From assembly GCA_903832005.1 (NCBI GenBank), contig CAIKZO010000065.1, forward strand, positions 62,001 to 126,000: a DNA stretch of 64,000 nt. The letters run 5' to 3'. Below the pieces are notes generated by a model. The model ran no database searches. It worked only from the letters and a program-made list of their open reading frames with translations, and was not told the DNA's origin. Numbering within the stretch: position 1 is the first letter of the stretch; the number at the start of each line of letters is the position of its first letter. The DNA comes from Enhydrobacter aerosaccus (GTDB lineage Bacteria > Pseudomonadota > Alphaproteobacteria > Reyranellales > Reyranellaceae). The position numbers and the translations under genes are program-made. Positions 26,680 through 35,047 of this stretch are shown piece by piece.

Positions 26680-27642
26680 TTACTGAACGACGATCTCGAC
26701 GCGGCGGTTCTGCGGCTCGCGCACACCGTCTGCGGTCTGCACCAGCGGCTGAGCCTCGCCACGGCCAAGGACGGAGATCGCGGTGGCCGGCACGCCTTCA
26801 CGCACCAGCGAGTCCTTGACCGAGTTCGCACGACGCAGCGACAGCGCCATGTTGTAGTCGTCCGGGCCCGACTTGTCGGTATGGCCGGTCGCCGTCACGC
26901 GTGCACTTCCCTTGGTCTTGTAGGTCTGCGCGACCTGACGGATCGTGTTCAGGGCCTGCGGGGAGATGTCCGAGCGGTCCCAATCGAAGAAGACCATGAA
27001 GGACGGGGCCTGTGGCGCGACCGGAGCCGGCGGCGGAGCGGCGACGGCATCGGGACCGCCGAACTTGTAGCTGATGCCCAGCATCACGCCGATGTTGGTG
27101 TTGGTATAGGTGCCGGTGTTGGTCGTGCCGTAGTAGCGGCCGTCGAGATCGACGCGCCAGTTCTGGCTCACGTTGTAGCCCAAGCCAATGATGCCCTGGT
27201 AAGCGAACTGGGTGGAGCACATGGTGCAGCCACCCGCCAGCGAGGGATCGACGAAGGCAATGCCGGCGCCTGCACCGACGTACGGGGTGATTGTGGCACC
27301 GGGGAAGAAGTCATACAGCACGTTGGCCATGACCGAAGTCTGGTTGATCTGGCCGTTGGTGAAAGCGACGCCCGAGCCGAACGGCACGAAGCCGCTGCCC
27401 TGGTTGTTGCGGTAGATACCTTCCAATTCCACGCGCGGGCCGACGAAGTCGTAGCCAACCTTGCCGCCGACCGCGAAACCGGTGTTGTAGGTGTTGCCGC
27501 CGTTGTTCAGCAGCCAGTTCAGCCCGCCTTCGCCGCCGATATAGAAGCCGGGGAACGACGTTCCGGGGGTGAACATCGACTGGGCGTTGGCAGCAAGCGG
27601 CAGCAATGCGAGGGCCGCAGCGCCGAGCAGTGCGTTTTTCAT
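26680..27642 (-). CDS. OmpA-family outer membrane protein, second copy
   Basis: The product has 320 residues with a signal peptide ending ANAQS around residue 21. The barrel part has FPGFYIGGEGGLNWLL, AVGGKVGYDFVGPRVELEGIY, ITPYVGAGAGIAF and RVDLDGRYYG. A CTMC pair lies in one predicted loop and could form a disulphide. The C-terminal domain repeats the OmpA peptidoglycan-binding motif (ATGHTDKSGPDDYNMALSLRRA). It is the paralogue of the gene at 25493: the C-terminal third is almost unchanged and the surface loops are different. Both genes are transcribed leftward, each with its own terminator. Confidence 0.92.
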   Translation of the reverse strand: MKNALLGAAALALLPLAANAQSMFTPGTSFPGFYIGGEGGLNWLLNNGGNTYNTGFAVGGKVGYDFVGPRVELEGIYRNNQGSGFVPFGSGVAFTNGQINQTSVMANVLYDFFPGATITPYVGAGAGIAFVDPSLAGGCTMCSTQFAYQGIIGLGYNVSQNWRVDLDGRYYGTTNTGTYTNTNIGVMLGISYKFGGPDAVAAPPPAPVAPQAPSFMVFFDWDRSDISPQALNTIRQVAQTYKTKGSARVTATGHTDKSGPDDYNMALSLRRANSVKDSLVREGVPATAISVLGRGEAQPLVQTADGVREPQNRRVEIVVQ

Positions 27643-27849
27643 GAAACCAATCCTTCTACAAATGACGCGACACAAAAGGGCAAATCGCTTGGACTTGCCA
27701 TGAGTGAGCTACGGACCAACGGTGGCTAAACTCGGTCCGTTGCTGACTTCAGACCTGCTGCGCACCACTCGACGGGAATCTGTGGCGGGCACGCAACAGT
27801 CTCTCGCTGGTCGGACACTTCACCGGCCCTAGTGTGAAATTTGGATGGC
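27643..27849. other. Intergenic stretch without a recognisable gene
   Basis: This is the promoter side of the second OmpA gene. I see no open frame with coding character and no clear promoter. The part from about 27835 on may hold the start of the structured transcript described next. Confidence 0.5.
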
Positions 27850-28045
27850 GGCCCATAAATGTGGTGGCCGCGTGTCGGCAATCGCGTTAGGCTTCGGCAG
27901 TCAGTCGAAGGAGGTTGTTTATCCGTCCTAGGACACTGCTCCCTGACGGAACCTGGATCACCGATGGATCTCCATCGTGTGCGATCCCGACCGCACCCTT
28001 CTCTCTTCCGACGTCCGACGCCTCCGCTTTGCGGGGGCGTTTTTG
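27850..28045 (+). ncRNA. Candidate structured RNA or leader ending in a terminator before phoH
   Basis: Between the OmpA gene and phoH lie about 200 bases without a good reading frame but with several stems. One is TCCGTC/GACGGA (27922-27927 with 27945-27950), another is a hairpin CGATGGA/TCCATCG (27962-27968 with 27971-27977) nested inside GGATC/GATCC, and the last is a strong terminator at 28018-28044. A transcript start is uncertain; TGTGAAA and CCCATAAA around 27834-27859 are spaced like a heat-shock promoter but the match is weak. It may be a small RNA or an attenuation leader of phoH. It is not a recognisable 6S, SRP or tmRNA. Confidence 0.35.
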
Positions 28046-28050
28046 TTTTC
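28018..28050 (+). terminator. Rho-independent terminator just upstream of phoH
   Basis: A ten-base stem with one G-U pair (28018-28027 with 28031-28040), a TTT loop and the tract TTTTTGTTTT form a good terminator. It ends only 25 bases before the phoH start codon, so it either ends a small RNA or acts as an attenuator. Confidence 0.75.
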
Positions 28051-28074
28051 TCAAACAGCCTCCGGAGTCTGCCC

Positions 28075-28821
28075 ATGGCAAAACGCGCCGCCCGCCGCGC
28101 CAAGCTGCACGCCATCGACAATGACCGTACAGACCGCGTCCATAGTCTGGTCTTCGATCACGCTCCGGCAAACGACCGCGATCAAAGCCGAGATCAAAGC
28201 TATGTCCGGAAGGTACGCCCGCGCAGCGACAACCAGCGCCTGCTCATGGAAGCCATCGAGTCAAAGCCTCTGACAATCGCCGTCGGTCCCGCCGGCACCG
28301 GCAAGACCTACCTGGCGATCTCCGCTGCCGTCGAAGCACTCGAGGCCGGCAGCGTGTCGCGCATCGTGCTCTCCCGCCCCGCCGTCGAGGCGGGCGAAAA
28401 CCTGGGCTTCCTGCCGGGTGACATGCGCGAGAAGCTCGATCCCTACCTGCGCCCGCTGTGGGATGCCCTGAACGACCGCATGGGCGCCAAGCGCCTGCGC
28501 ACGGCCCTCGACGACGGTACGATCGAAATTGCGCCAGTGGCCTTTATGCGCGGCCGCACGCTCAACAACAGCTTCGTACTGATCGACGAGGCGCAGAACT
28601 GCACATACGGCCAGCTGAAAATGCTACTGACACGTCTAGGTTGGCACTCCACCATGGTCATGACCGGCGATCCCGATCAGACCGATCTCCTGCCGGAATT
28701 GTCGGGCTTGGCCGACATCGCCCGACGGGTCGACGGCTTCGAAGACGTTGCCGTGGTGAAGCTGGTCGACACCGACGTGGTGCGCCATCCGCTGGTCGGC
28801 AGGATGCTGTCGGTGCTGTAA
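28075..28821 (+). CDS. PhoH-like ATPase
   Basis: The ATG at 28075 has CCGGAG upstream and gives 248 residues. The N-terminus is basic (MAKRAARRAKLHA). The P-loop GPAGTGKTYLA is at residues 71-81, followed by IVLSRPAVEAGENLGFLPGD, the Walker B FVLIDEAQNCTYGQLKMLLTR and the sensor MVMTGDPDQTDL. This is the PhoH fold (N-terminal half of superfamily 1-like helicases). PhoH-like proteins are linked to RNA metabolism and phosphate or stress responses; the exact role here is unknown. It lacks a KH or PIN partner domain. It is preceded by a terminator-like hairpin that may control it. Confidence 0.85.
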   Translation: MAKRAARRAKLHAIDNDRTDRVHSLVFDHAPANDRDQSRDQSYVRKVRPRSDNQRLLMEAIESKPLTIAVGPAGTGKTYLAISAAVEALEAGSVSRIVLSRPAVEAGENLGFLPGDMREKLDPYLRPLWDALNDRMGAKRLRTALDDGTIEIAPVAFMRGRTLNNSFVLIDEAQNCTYGQLKMLLTRLGWHSTMVMTGDPDQTDLLPELSGLADIARRVDGFEDVAVVKLVDTDVVRHPLVGRMLSVL

Positions 28822-28951
28822 AGCCACCGATTTTATCCACACATCGAAGCGCGACAGACAATCAGGTCAAAACAGGAACATCTGTCGCTGCACGAACTTT
28901 TTGCAGGCTTTGCACAGCCTAAATAAGCAAGTCCGAACAATGCACTAGGTT

Positions 28952-28977
28952 CAGGGTGGCAGTCCGCTGCCACCCTG
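28952..28977 (+). other. Stable hairpin between phoH and uvrC
   Basis: A perfect eleven-base stem (28952-28962 with 28967-28977) closes a TCCG tetraloop. No T-run follows, so it is either a weak terminator for phoH or a structured element in the uvrC leader. The 234-base gap holds no other recognisable feature. Confidence 0.45.
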
Positions 28978-29055
28978 CCTACATTGAGTCAATACAGTGA
29001 CTCTCGTGTAACGCCGAGAGCGCTTCGGACTTCTTCACAGACTTCCCCACATACC

Positions 29056-30942
29056 GTGACAGACACCCTCGAAACCGAACAAAAGCCCGCCGAAGGCACC
29101 CTGGCCGACGGCACGCGGATCATCGCCGAATTCGTGCGCACCCTGCCCCGCAAGCCGGGCGTCTATCGCATGATCGCGGGCGATGGCGAGGTCCTGTACG
29201 TGGGCAAGGCCAAATCGCTGCGCAGCCGGGTGGGCTCCTATACCCAGCCGACGCGGCTGGCCGCGCGCCTGATCCGCATGGTCTCGGCGACCAAGACCAT
29301 GGAGTTCTCGGTCACCGGCAGCGAGGCCGAGGCGCTGCTGCTCGAAAACAACCTGATCAAGCGCTTCCGGCCGCGCTTCAACGTGCTGCTGCGCGACGAC
29401 AAGTCGTTTCCCTATATCGTCATCCGTCGCGACACCGAATGGCCACAACTCGCCAAGCACCGCGGCGCACGCGAGGCCGGCAACGAGTATTTCGGCCCCT
29501 TCGCCTCTGCCACCGCCGTGAACCGCACGCTCTACGCGCTGCAGCGCGCCTTCCCGCTGCGCTCCTGCTCCGACGGCATGTTCTCGACCCGCACGCGGCC
29601 CTGCCTGCAGTACCAGATCAAGCGGTGCACGGCGCCCTGCGTCGGCCGCATCGACAAGCCGGAGTACGGCGCCATCGTGGGCGAGGTGCGCGACTTCCTG
29701 GGCGGCCGCAACCGCGAGGTCCAGCAGGCGCTATCGCAGCGCATGGACCAGGCGTCGGCCGCGCTCGAATTCGAGGGCGCGGCAGTCCTGCGCGATCGCA
29801 TCCGCGCGCTGGCGCAGATCCAGTCGCATCAGGCGATCAGCCTGCCGTCGATCGACGAGGCCGATATCTTCGCGGCCCACGCCGACGCGGGCCAAGTGTG
29901 CATCCAGGTCTACTTCCTGCGCGCGGGCCAGAATCTCGGCAACCGCGCCTATTTCCCCAGTCACGCCAAGGAGCTCGATCCACCGGCCGTCCTTACCGCC
30001 TTCATGGGCCAGTTCTACGAGGCGCGGCCGGCGCCCAAGCTCATCCTGACCAGCCACGACATCGACGAGCGCGAATTGCTGGAAAGCGCCCTGGCGCTCA
30101 GTGCCGAGCACAAGGTCGAGATCCGCACGCCCAAGCGCGGCGACCAGAAGGATGCGCTCGATCTTGCGGTCAACAACGCGCGCGAGGCGCTGGCCCGGCG
30201 CCTGGCCGAGCGCGGCACGCAGCGCACGCTGCTCGAAGGGCTGGCCCGCGTGTTCAAGCTCGACGCGCCGCCCGAGCGCATCGAGATCTACGACAACAGT
30301 CACATCCAGGGGACCGCGCCGATCGGCGCTATGGTGGTCGCCGGCCCCGATGGCTTCATCAAGAACTCCTATCGCAAGTTCAACATCAAGACCGAGGGCG
30401 CGGCGGGCGACGATTTCGCGATGATGCGCGAGGTGCTGTCGCGCCGTTTCGGCCGCGCGCTCAAGGAAAACCCCGAGCGCAACGAAGAGCACTGGCCCGA
30501 CCTGCTGCTGATCGACGGCGGCTTGGGCCAGCTCGAGGTGGCGCGCCAGGTCCTCACCGAACTGGGCCTGGACGACATCGCCATTGTCGGTATCGCCAAG
30601 GGGCCCGACCGCGACGCCGGCCGCGAGCGTTTCTTCATGCCCGGGCGGCCGCCCTTCTCTCTCGAGCCGCGCGATCCCGTGCTCTATTTCCTGCAACGCC
30701 TGCGCGACGAGGCCCATCGCTTCGCCATCGGCACGCACCGCACGCGGCGCGCCAATGAGCTCACCCGCTCAGCGCTCGACGAGGTGCAGGGCATCGGCGC
30801 CAGCCGCAAGAAAGCGCTGCTCCACCATTTCGGCAGTGCTCGCGCGGTGGGTGCAGCAACCCTGGAAGACATCAAGTCTGTGCCCGGCATCTCCGGCGCG
30901 CTTGCCCAGAAAATCCATGACCACTTCAGGGGCGACCGCTAA
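29056..30942 (+). CDS. uvrC: Excinuclease ABC subunit C
   Basis: I take the GTG at 29056 as start (628 residues); a TTG at 28984 adds 24 residues outside the conserved region. UvrC makes the two incisions around DNA damage marked by UvrAB. Domains in order: GIY-YIG nuclease (LPRKPGVYRMIAG... VLYVGKAKSLRSRVGSY) at about 27-110, a Cys-rich region (CLQYQIKRCTAPCVGR), a UVR motif near residue 215, the RNase H-like endonuclease domain with IYDNSHIQGT and DLLLIDGGLGQL, and tandem helix-hairpin-helix motifs at the end. pgsA begins 14 bases downstream, as in many proteobacteria. Confidence 0.95.
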   Translation: MTDTLETEQKPAEGTLADGTRIIAEFVRTLPRKPGVYRMIAGDGEVLYVGKAKSLRSRVGSYTQPTRLAARLIRMVSATKTMEFSVTGSEAEALLLENNLIKRFRPRFNVLLRDDKSFPYIVIRRDTEWPQLAKHRGAREAGNEYFGPFASATAVNRTLYALQRAFPLRSCSDGMFSTRTRPCLQYQIKRCTAPCVGRIDKPEYGAIVGEVRDFLGGRNREVQQALSQRMDQASAALEFEGAAVLRDRIRALAQIQSHQAISLPSIDEADIFAAHADAGQVCIQVYFLRAGQNLGNRAYFPSHAKELDPPAVLTAFMGQFYEARPAPKLILTSHDIDERELLESALALSAEHKVEIRTPKRGDQKDALDLAVNNAREALARRLAERGTQRTLLEGLARVFKLDAPPERIEIYDNSHIQGTAPIGAMVVAGPDGFIKNSYRKFNIKTEGAAGDDFAMMREVLSRRFGRALKENPERNEEHWPDLLLIDGGLGQLEVARQVLTELGLDDIAIVGIAKGPDRDAGRERFFMPGRPPFSLEPRDPVLYFLQRLRDEAHRFAIGTHRTRRANELTRSALDEVQGIGASRKKALLHHFGSARAVGAATLEDIKSVPGISGALAQKIHDHFRGDR

Positions 30943-30956
30943 GGTCCGTTTCACCC

Positions 30957-31526
30957 ATGCTGAACACCGCCAACATCCTGACGTTGTCGCGCATCCTTGC
31001 GATCCCGCTGGTCGTCGCCTGCTTCTGGCTCGACGCCCCGTGGTCTCAATGGATATCGATGGGATTGTTCGTGGCCGCGGGCATCACCGACTATTTCGAC
31101 GGCTATTTCGCGCGCCGCTATCATCAGATCTCGCGCCTCGGCCGCTTTCTCGATCCGATCGCCGACAAGCTGCTGGTCGCCGCCACCTTGCTGATGCTGG
31201 TCTGGCACGGACCATTGGCCGGCATTCATGTGCTGGCGGCCCTCATCATCCTGGCGCGTGAGATCCTGGTCTCCGGCCTGCGCGAGTTCCTGGCCGAACT
31301 GCGGGTCGGCCTGCCGGTCAGTCAGCTCGCAAAATGGAAGACGGCGGTCCAGATGGCCGCGATCGCCTTCCTGCTGGTCGGCGATGCCGCGGGCCATTGG
31401 GTCACGACGGCGGGCCTCTACATGATCTGGATTGCGGCCGCTCTCACCCTGTTCACCGGCTACGACTACCTGCGCACCGGCTTGCGCCACATGGCCGAGG
31501 ACTCGCCGCCCGGCTCGGCGGAATGA
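30957..31526 (+). CDS. pgsA: CDP-diacylglycerol-glycerol-3-phosphate 3-phosphatidyltransferase
   Basis: The product has 189 residues and about five membrane helices. The CDP-alcohol phosphotransferase motif D-G-x2-A-R-x8-G-x3-D-x3-D is complete: Asp48-Gly49, Ala52-Arg53, Gly62, Asp66 and Asp70. It makes phosphatidylglycerol phosphate in the inner membrane, the first committed step to phosphatidylglycerol and cardiolipin. The gene lies directly after uvrC and overlaps moaD in an ATGA, so uvrC-pgsA-moaD-moaE is probably one transcript. Confidence 0.95.
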   Translation: MLNTANILTLSRILAIPLVVACFWLDAPWSQWISMGLFVAAGITDYFDGYFARRYHQISRLGRFLDPIADKLLVAATLLMLVWHGPLAGIHVLAALIILAREILVSGLREFLAELRVGLPVSQLAKWKTAVQMAAIAFLLVGDAAGHWVTTAGLYMIWIAAALTLFTGYDYLRTGLRHMAEDSPPGSAE

Positions 31527-31774
31527 AGATCCGCTACTTCGCCTGGATGAAGCGCACGGTGGGCGTGCCGGAGGAAGAGGTGAGCCCGCCGGCCGACGTC
31601 CGCACCGTCGGCGACCTCGTCACTTGGCTGCGCGCGCGTAGTCCCGGCCATGCCGAAGCGCTGGCCGAAGGCGCGGCTTTTGGCGCCGCCGTCGACCAGC
31701 GCACCGCGACGTTCGATGTCGTGCTGGCCGGCGCGCGTGAAGTCGCGTTCTTCCCACCCTTCACCGGGGGCTGA
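31523..31774 (+). CDS. moaD: Molybdopterin synthase small subunit
   Basis: The start is the ATG of the ATGA overlap with pgsA. The 83-residue ubiquitin-like protein begins MKIRYFAWMKRTVGV and ends FFPPFTGG. The C-terminal Gly-Gly is adenylated and then thiocarboxylated to donate sulphur to precursor Z. It pairs with MoaE, encoded four bases downstream. Confidence 0.95.
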   Translation: MKIRYFAWMKRTVGVPEEEVSPPADVRTVGDLVTWLRARSPGHAEALAEGAAFGAAVDQRTATFDVVLAGAREVAFFPPFTGG

Positions 31775-31778
31775 CGCC

Positions 31779-32255
31779 ATGACCGTGCGCGTCCAGGAAG
31801 GCGACTTCGATGTCGGCGCCGAACTCGACGGGCTCACCGCCGGCAACAAGAAGATCGGCGGGCTGGCTGTGTTCGTGGGGCTGGTGCGCGAGATGCACGT
31901 GCGCGAGGGCTATCACAAGGATCGCGTCGATGCGCTGACACTCGAGCACTACCCGGGCATGACCGAGAAGGCGCTGGAGGATATCGAGGCCGAAGCACGC
32001 AAGCGTTGGCCGCTCGAGGCAACGCTGATCGTCCACCGCCACGGCCGCATGGAACCGGGCGAGCGCATCGTGATGGTGGCCGTGGGATCGCCGCATCGCG
32101 AAGCCGCGTTCGAGGCCTGCGAATTCCTGGTCGATTGGCTCAAGACCAGGGCGCCGTTCTGGAAGCTGGAAGAAACACCGGCCGGTGAGAAGTGGGTCGG
32201 CGCGCACACCGGCGACAATCAGGCCGCCGCGCGCTGGGAAAAGAAGAAGGCCTAG
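31779..32255 (+). CDS. moaE: Molybdopterin synthase catalytic subunit
   Basis: The product has 158 residues. MoaE converts precursor Z to molybdopterin using the MoaD thiocarboxylate. Family blocks are visible: GGLAVFVGLVREMH, LTLEHYPGMTEKALEDI, VHRHGRMEPGERIVMVAVGSPHR and the active-site Lys in APFWKLEETPAGEKWV. Its 3' end overlaps the stop of the convergent DUF2630 gene by four bases. Confidence 0.95.
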   Translation: MTVRVQEGDFDVGAELDGLTAGNKKIGGLAVFVGLVREMHVREGYHKDRVDALTLEHYPGMTEKALEDIEAEARKRWPLEATLIVHRHGRMEPGERIVMVAVGSPHREAAFEACEFLVDWLKTRAPFWKLEETPAGEKWVGAHTGDNQAAARWEKKKA

Positions 32256-32497
32256 CCTTTATAATTCTCGACGATCTTGCCGGGCCGGATTTCGGCCTGA
32301 TCAGGATCGCGGCCGAATTCGCGCAGACCGCGGCGCTGGCGCAGCAGGTCCCAGCAGCGATCGAGCTCGACGCCGATCTTGGCCAGCTTGGCGCGGTCGT
32401 CGTCGGAAATCTCCGACTGCGCCCACAGTTTCTTTTCTTCTTCGACGAGCTTTCCTATCTGGCCGAGAACCGCTTCGTCCGTCGTGTGCTGCGTCAT
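32252..32497 (-). CDS. DUF2630 family small protein
   Basis: The product has 81 residues and is helical and charged. The conserved part LDRCWDLLRQRRGLREFGRDPD together with an early IGKLVEEEKKL matches the DUF2630 family, whose function is unknown. It lies 15 bases after the ThiF-rhodanese gene on the same strand, so it is probably the last gene of the thiamine transcript, though with no known link to thiamine. Its stop overlaps moaE. Confidence 0.85.
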   Translation of the reverse strand: MTQHTTDEAVLGQIGKLVEEEKKLWAQSEISDDDRAKLAKIGVELDRCWDLLRQRRGLREFGRDPDQAEIRPGKIVENYKG

Positions 32498-32512
32498 CTG
32501 GAAACTCCTTCT

Positions 32513-33481
32513 TCAGCCCAGCGCGACCAGGGCGAGGTTCTCGATGCCCTCGGCGCGCAACCGGTCCGCCGCGATCAACGCCCGTTGGCCACTACGGCAA
32601 CATAAGACAATGCGCTTGTCTCTCGGAAGTTGCGTAGCGATCTCGGTCAATTGGTTTACGTCGAGCCGGCGCGCGCCCGCGAACGGTGACTGCGGCGCTT
32701 CGTCGAGACCGCGCAGATCCACCACCAGGTCGGCAGGCCGGACGGCGTCCGCCGCGATGAAGGAGACGAAAGTATCGGGTTCCGGCGTTCCACCAAAGCC
32801 GAAGCCGCCGAAAGCAAGCGTGCGGGCGTCGAAGGTGACGACACGGCCCAGCACCGTGGGTTCGAGACCGAGCAGGAGGTGCAACGCCAGATGCGCCTGC
32901 AGGCCGCCCAGCACCGCTACCGCGGTGCCCAGCACGCCCATCGTGGCGCAGGTGCCGCCATCCATCGCCACGTCGGGAAACACGGCGCGGTAGCTCGGGC
33001 CGCCGCCGCAAAACGCGCCGGCATAGCCCGAGAGGCCGACCACCGAGGCGCTGACCAGCGGCTTGGCAACGGCATGACAGGCGTCGCTCAGCATATATGT
33101 CACGGCGAAGCTGTCGGCCGCGTCGACGACAAGGTCCGCCTTCGCCACCAGCGCTGCCACGGTCTGCGGCGTCAGCCGCTCGACGGCGGCCTCGATGGCG
33201 AGCCCGGGATTGAACCGCAGCAGCGCCGCGCGCGCGCACTCGGCCTTGGGTTTACCGATGTCCTGCATCGTGTAGAGCGGCTGGCGGTGAAGGTTGGTCT
33301 CCTCGACCACATCGTGATCGACAACGATCAGGCGGCCGACACCCGCGCCGGCTAGATACTGCAACACCGGACATCCGAGACCGCCGGCGCCCACGACCAG
33401 CACCGAGGCCGCGGCGAGCCGCGCCTGGCCCGCAGGTCCAACGTCGCCCAGCACGGTCTGTCGGGCGTAACGATCGCTCAT
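32513..33481 (-). CDS. ThiF/MoeB-family adenylyltransferase with C-terminal rhodanese domain
   Basis: The ATG at 33481 overlaps the thiE stop (ATGA). The 322-residue product has an E1-like nucleotide site (VLVVGAGGLGCPVLQYLAGAGVG, residues about 27-49), VDHDVVEETNLHRQPLY and VDAADSFAVTYML. A rhodanese domain follows from about residue 225, with the active loop CCRSGQRA. Such proteins adenylate and then thiolate the Gly-Gly end of ThiS or MoaD. The four zinc cysteines of standard MoeB/ThiF are missing: the usual C-x-x-C is GPSYRAVF here and the second pair is replaced by GGTPEPD. The operon position indicates ThiS as its partner, but moaD lies close by. Confidence 0.85.
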   Translation of the reverse strand: MSDRYARQTVLGDVGPAGQARLAAASVLVVGAGGLGCPVLQYLAGAGVGRLIVVDHDVVEETNLHRQPLYTMQDIGKPKAECARAALLRFNPGLAIEAAVERLTPQTVAALVAKADLVVDAADSFAVTYMLSDACHAVAKPLVSASVVGLSGYAGAFCGGGPSYRAVFPDVAMDGGTCATMGVLGTAVAVLGGLQAHLALHLLLGLEPTVLGRVVTFDARTLAFGGFGFGGTPEPDTFVSFIAADAVRPADLVVDLRGLDEAPQSPFAGARRLDVNQLTEIATQLPRDKRIVLCCRSGQRALIAADRLRAEGIENLALVALG

Positions 33482-34080
33482 GCCGCGGCCTGCGTCTCGG
33501 CGATCCACTTGCGTGCCTGCGCGACGGGGTCGGCGTTGTTCACGATGTCGCCCACGACGGCAGCAGAGTCCGCACCGGCTTTCAGGCACAGCAGCGCGCG
33601 TTCGAGCGTGAGGCCACCGATCGCGACGAGTGGCTTGTTGCCGACAAGTCTCTTCCATTCGCCGATGCGATCGAGACCCTGTGGCGCGAACGGCATCTTT
33701 TTGAGCAAGGTCGGATAGATCGGCCCCAGCGCCACATAATCAGGATCGACCGCCAGTCCCTTGTCGAGTTCGGCATGATCGTGCGTGCTCACGCCAAGCT
33801 TCAGGCCGGCCTTGTGAATCGCGGCGACATCCGCGTCGACCAGGTCTTCCTGGCCGAGATGGACCCACGGACATTTCTCGTCGATCGCGATCTTCCAATA
33901 GTCGTTGACGATCAATTGCGCGCCGTGCCGGGCACAGACGCCCTGGGCCTCGCGGACCTGTCGGCGCAGTTCGGCGTCGGGCTGGTCCTTGATGCGCAGC
34001 TGGATGAAGCGTGTGCCAGCCGGCACCAGACGGGCCACCCAGTCGGCGCTGGGCACCACGGGATAGAAGCGATCAATCAC
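33478..34080 (-). CDS. thiE: Thiamine-phosphate synthase
   Basis: The GTG at 34080, overlapping the thiG stop by eight bases, gives 200 residues. An upstream open frame to 34224 is a shadow of thiG. ThiE joins the thiazole phosphate and hydroxymethylpyrimidine diphosphate into thiamine phosphate. Seen are [57 protein letters not shown] and [13 protein letters not shown], the usual ThiE series of TIM-barrel loops. The protein is slightly short at the N-terminus compared with common ThiE. Confidence 0.9.
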   Translation of the reverse strand: MIDRFYPVVPSADWVARLVPAGTRFIQLRIKDQPDAELRRQVREAQGVCARHGAQLIVNDYWKIAIDEKCPWVHLGQEDLVDADVAAIHKAGLKLGVSTHDHAELDKGLAVDPDYVALGPIYPTLLKKMPFAPQGLDRIGEWKRLVGNKPLVAIGGLTLERALLCLKAGADSAAVVGDIVNNADPVAQARKWIAETQAAA

Positions 34081-34846
34081 CGAGGGCCGCCTTGCCGAAC
34101 GTCGGCGTCGAGGGCACCGCCATATCGCGTGGCTCCATGGGCTGCGCCGCGTAGGCAAGCCGCCCCGCCTCGATCGCGAGCGCAAAGGCCCTGGCCATCG
34201 CCACGGGATCGCCTGCTTCGGCAACAGCGGTATTCAGCAGCACGGCATCGTAGCCCAACTCCATCGCCGCCGATGCATGCGAGGGCACACCGAGACCCGC
34301 ATCGACGACCAGCGGGATGTCCGGGAAATGCGCGCGCAGCGCACGCAATCCATAGACATTGTTGAGCCCGCGCGCCGAGCCGATCGGCGCGCCCCACGGC
34401 ATCAGCACGCGGCAGCCTGCCTCGACCAGACGATCGGCCACGACGAGATCCTCGGTGGTGTAGGGAAAGACCTCGAACCCGTCCTCGCTCAACACCCGCG
34501 CAGCCTCGACCAGGCCGAAGATGTCGGGCTGCAAGGTGTCGTCGTCGCGGATCACCTCGAGCTTGATCCATTTGGTGTCAAACAGCTCGCGCGCCATGTG
34601 GGCGGTCGTGACCGCTTCCTTCACCGTGTGGCAACCCGCCGTGTTGGGCAGCACGCGCAATCCGGTCTCCTGCACGAACGACCAGAACGCCTGGCCCGCG
34701 CGGCCGGCACCCGACTCGCGCCGCACCGACACCGTCACGACTTCGGCGCCCGACGCCTTGACCGCTTCGCCCAGCACCGCAGGCGAGGGATAGCGCGCCG
34801 TGCCGAGCAGCAGCCGCGACGAAAGCTCGACACCATAGAACGCCAT
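34073..34846 (-). CDS. thiG: Thiazole synthase
   Basis: The product has 257 residues. ThiG builds the thiazole ring from deoxyxylulose phosphate, dehydroglycine and the ThiS thiocarboxylate. Characteristic segments are [41 protein letters not shown], the active lysine in [44 protein letters not shown] and [17 protein letters not shown]. It lies three bases after thiS. Confidence 0.95.
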   Translation of the reverse strand: MAFYGVELSSRLLLGTARYPSPAVLGEAVKASGAEVVTVSVRRESGAGRAGQAFWSFVQETGLRVLPNTAGCHTVKEAVTTAHMARELFDTKWIKLEVIRDDDTLQPDIFGLVEAARVLSEDGFEVFPYTTEDLVVADRLVEAGCRVLMPWGAPIGSARGLNNVYGLRALRAHFPDIPLVVDAGLGVPSHASAAMELGYDAVLLNTAVAEAGDPVAMARAFALAIEAGRLAYAAQPMEPRDMAVPSTPTFGKAALGD

Positions 34847-34849
34847 CGC

Positions 34850-35047
34850 TCAGCCTCCCTGCATCGGGGCGACGACTTCGATCTTGTCGCCTTCCGCCAG
34901 TTTCAGCGCCGGACGCGCCGCCGCCGCCACGAAGCGGCCGTTCACCGCCGTCGCGATCTTCTTGCCGCCATAGCCCAGCGCGCTCAGCGCGACAGCCAGG
35001 CTCTCGGGCTCAATTTCTCGTTGATCGCCGTTTACGAAGATCCGCAT
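34850..35047 (-). CDS. thiS: Sulphur carrier protein ThiS
   Basis: The ATG at 35047 yields 65 residues in the ubiquitin-like fold, ending VVAPMQGG. The C-terminal Gly-Gly is the site of thiocarboxylation, the sulphur source for ThiG. Its start lies inside the 3' end of thiO (38-base overlap), and thiG follows three bases after the stop. Confidence 0.93.
   Translation of the reverse strand: MRIFVNGDQREIEPESLAVALSALGYGGKKIATAVNGRFVAAAARPALKLAEGDKIEVVAPMQGG

Noticed and set aside
27850..28045. 6S RNA, SRP RNA or tmRNA in the region before phoH
   Set aside because: None of the conserved loops of these RNAs was found; only generic stems and a terminator are visible.
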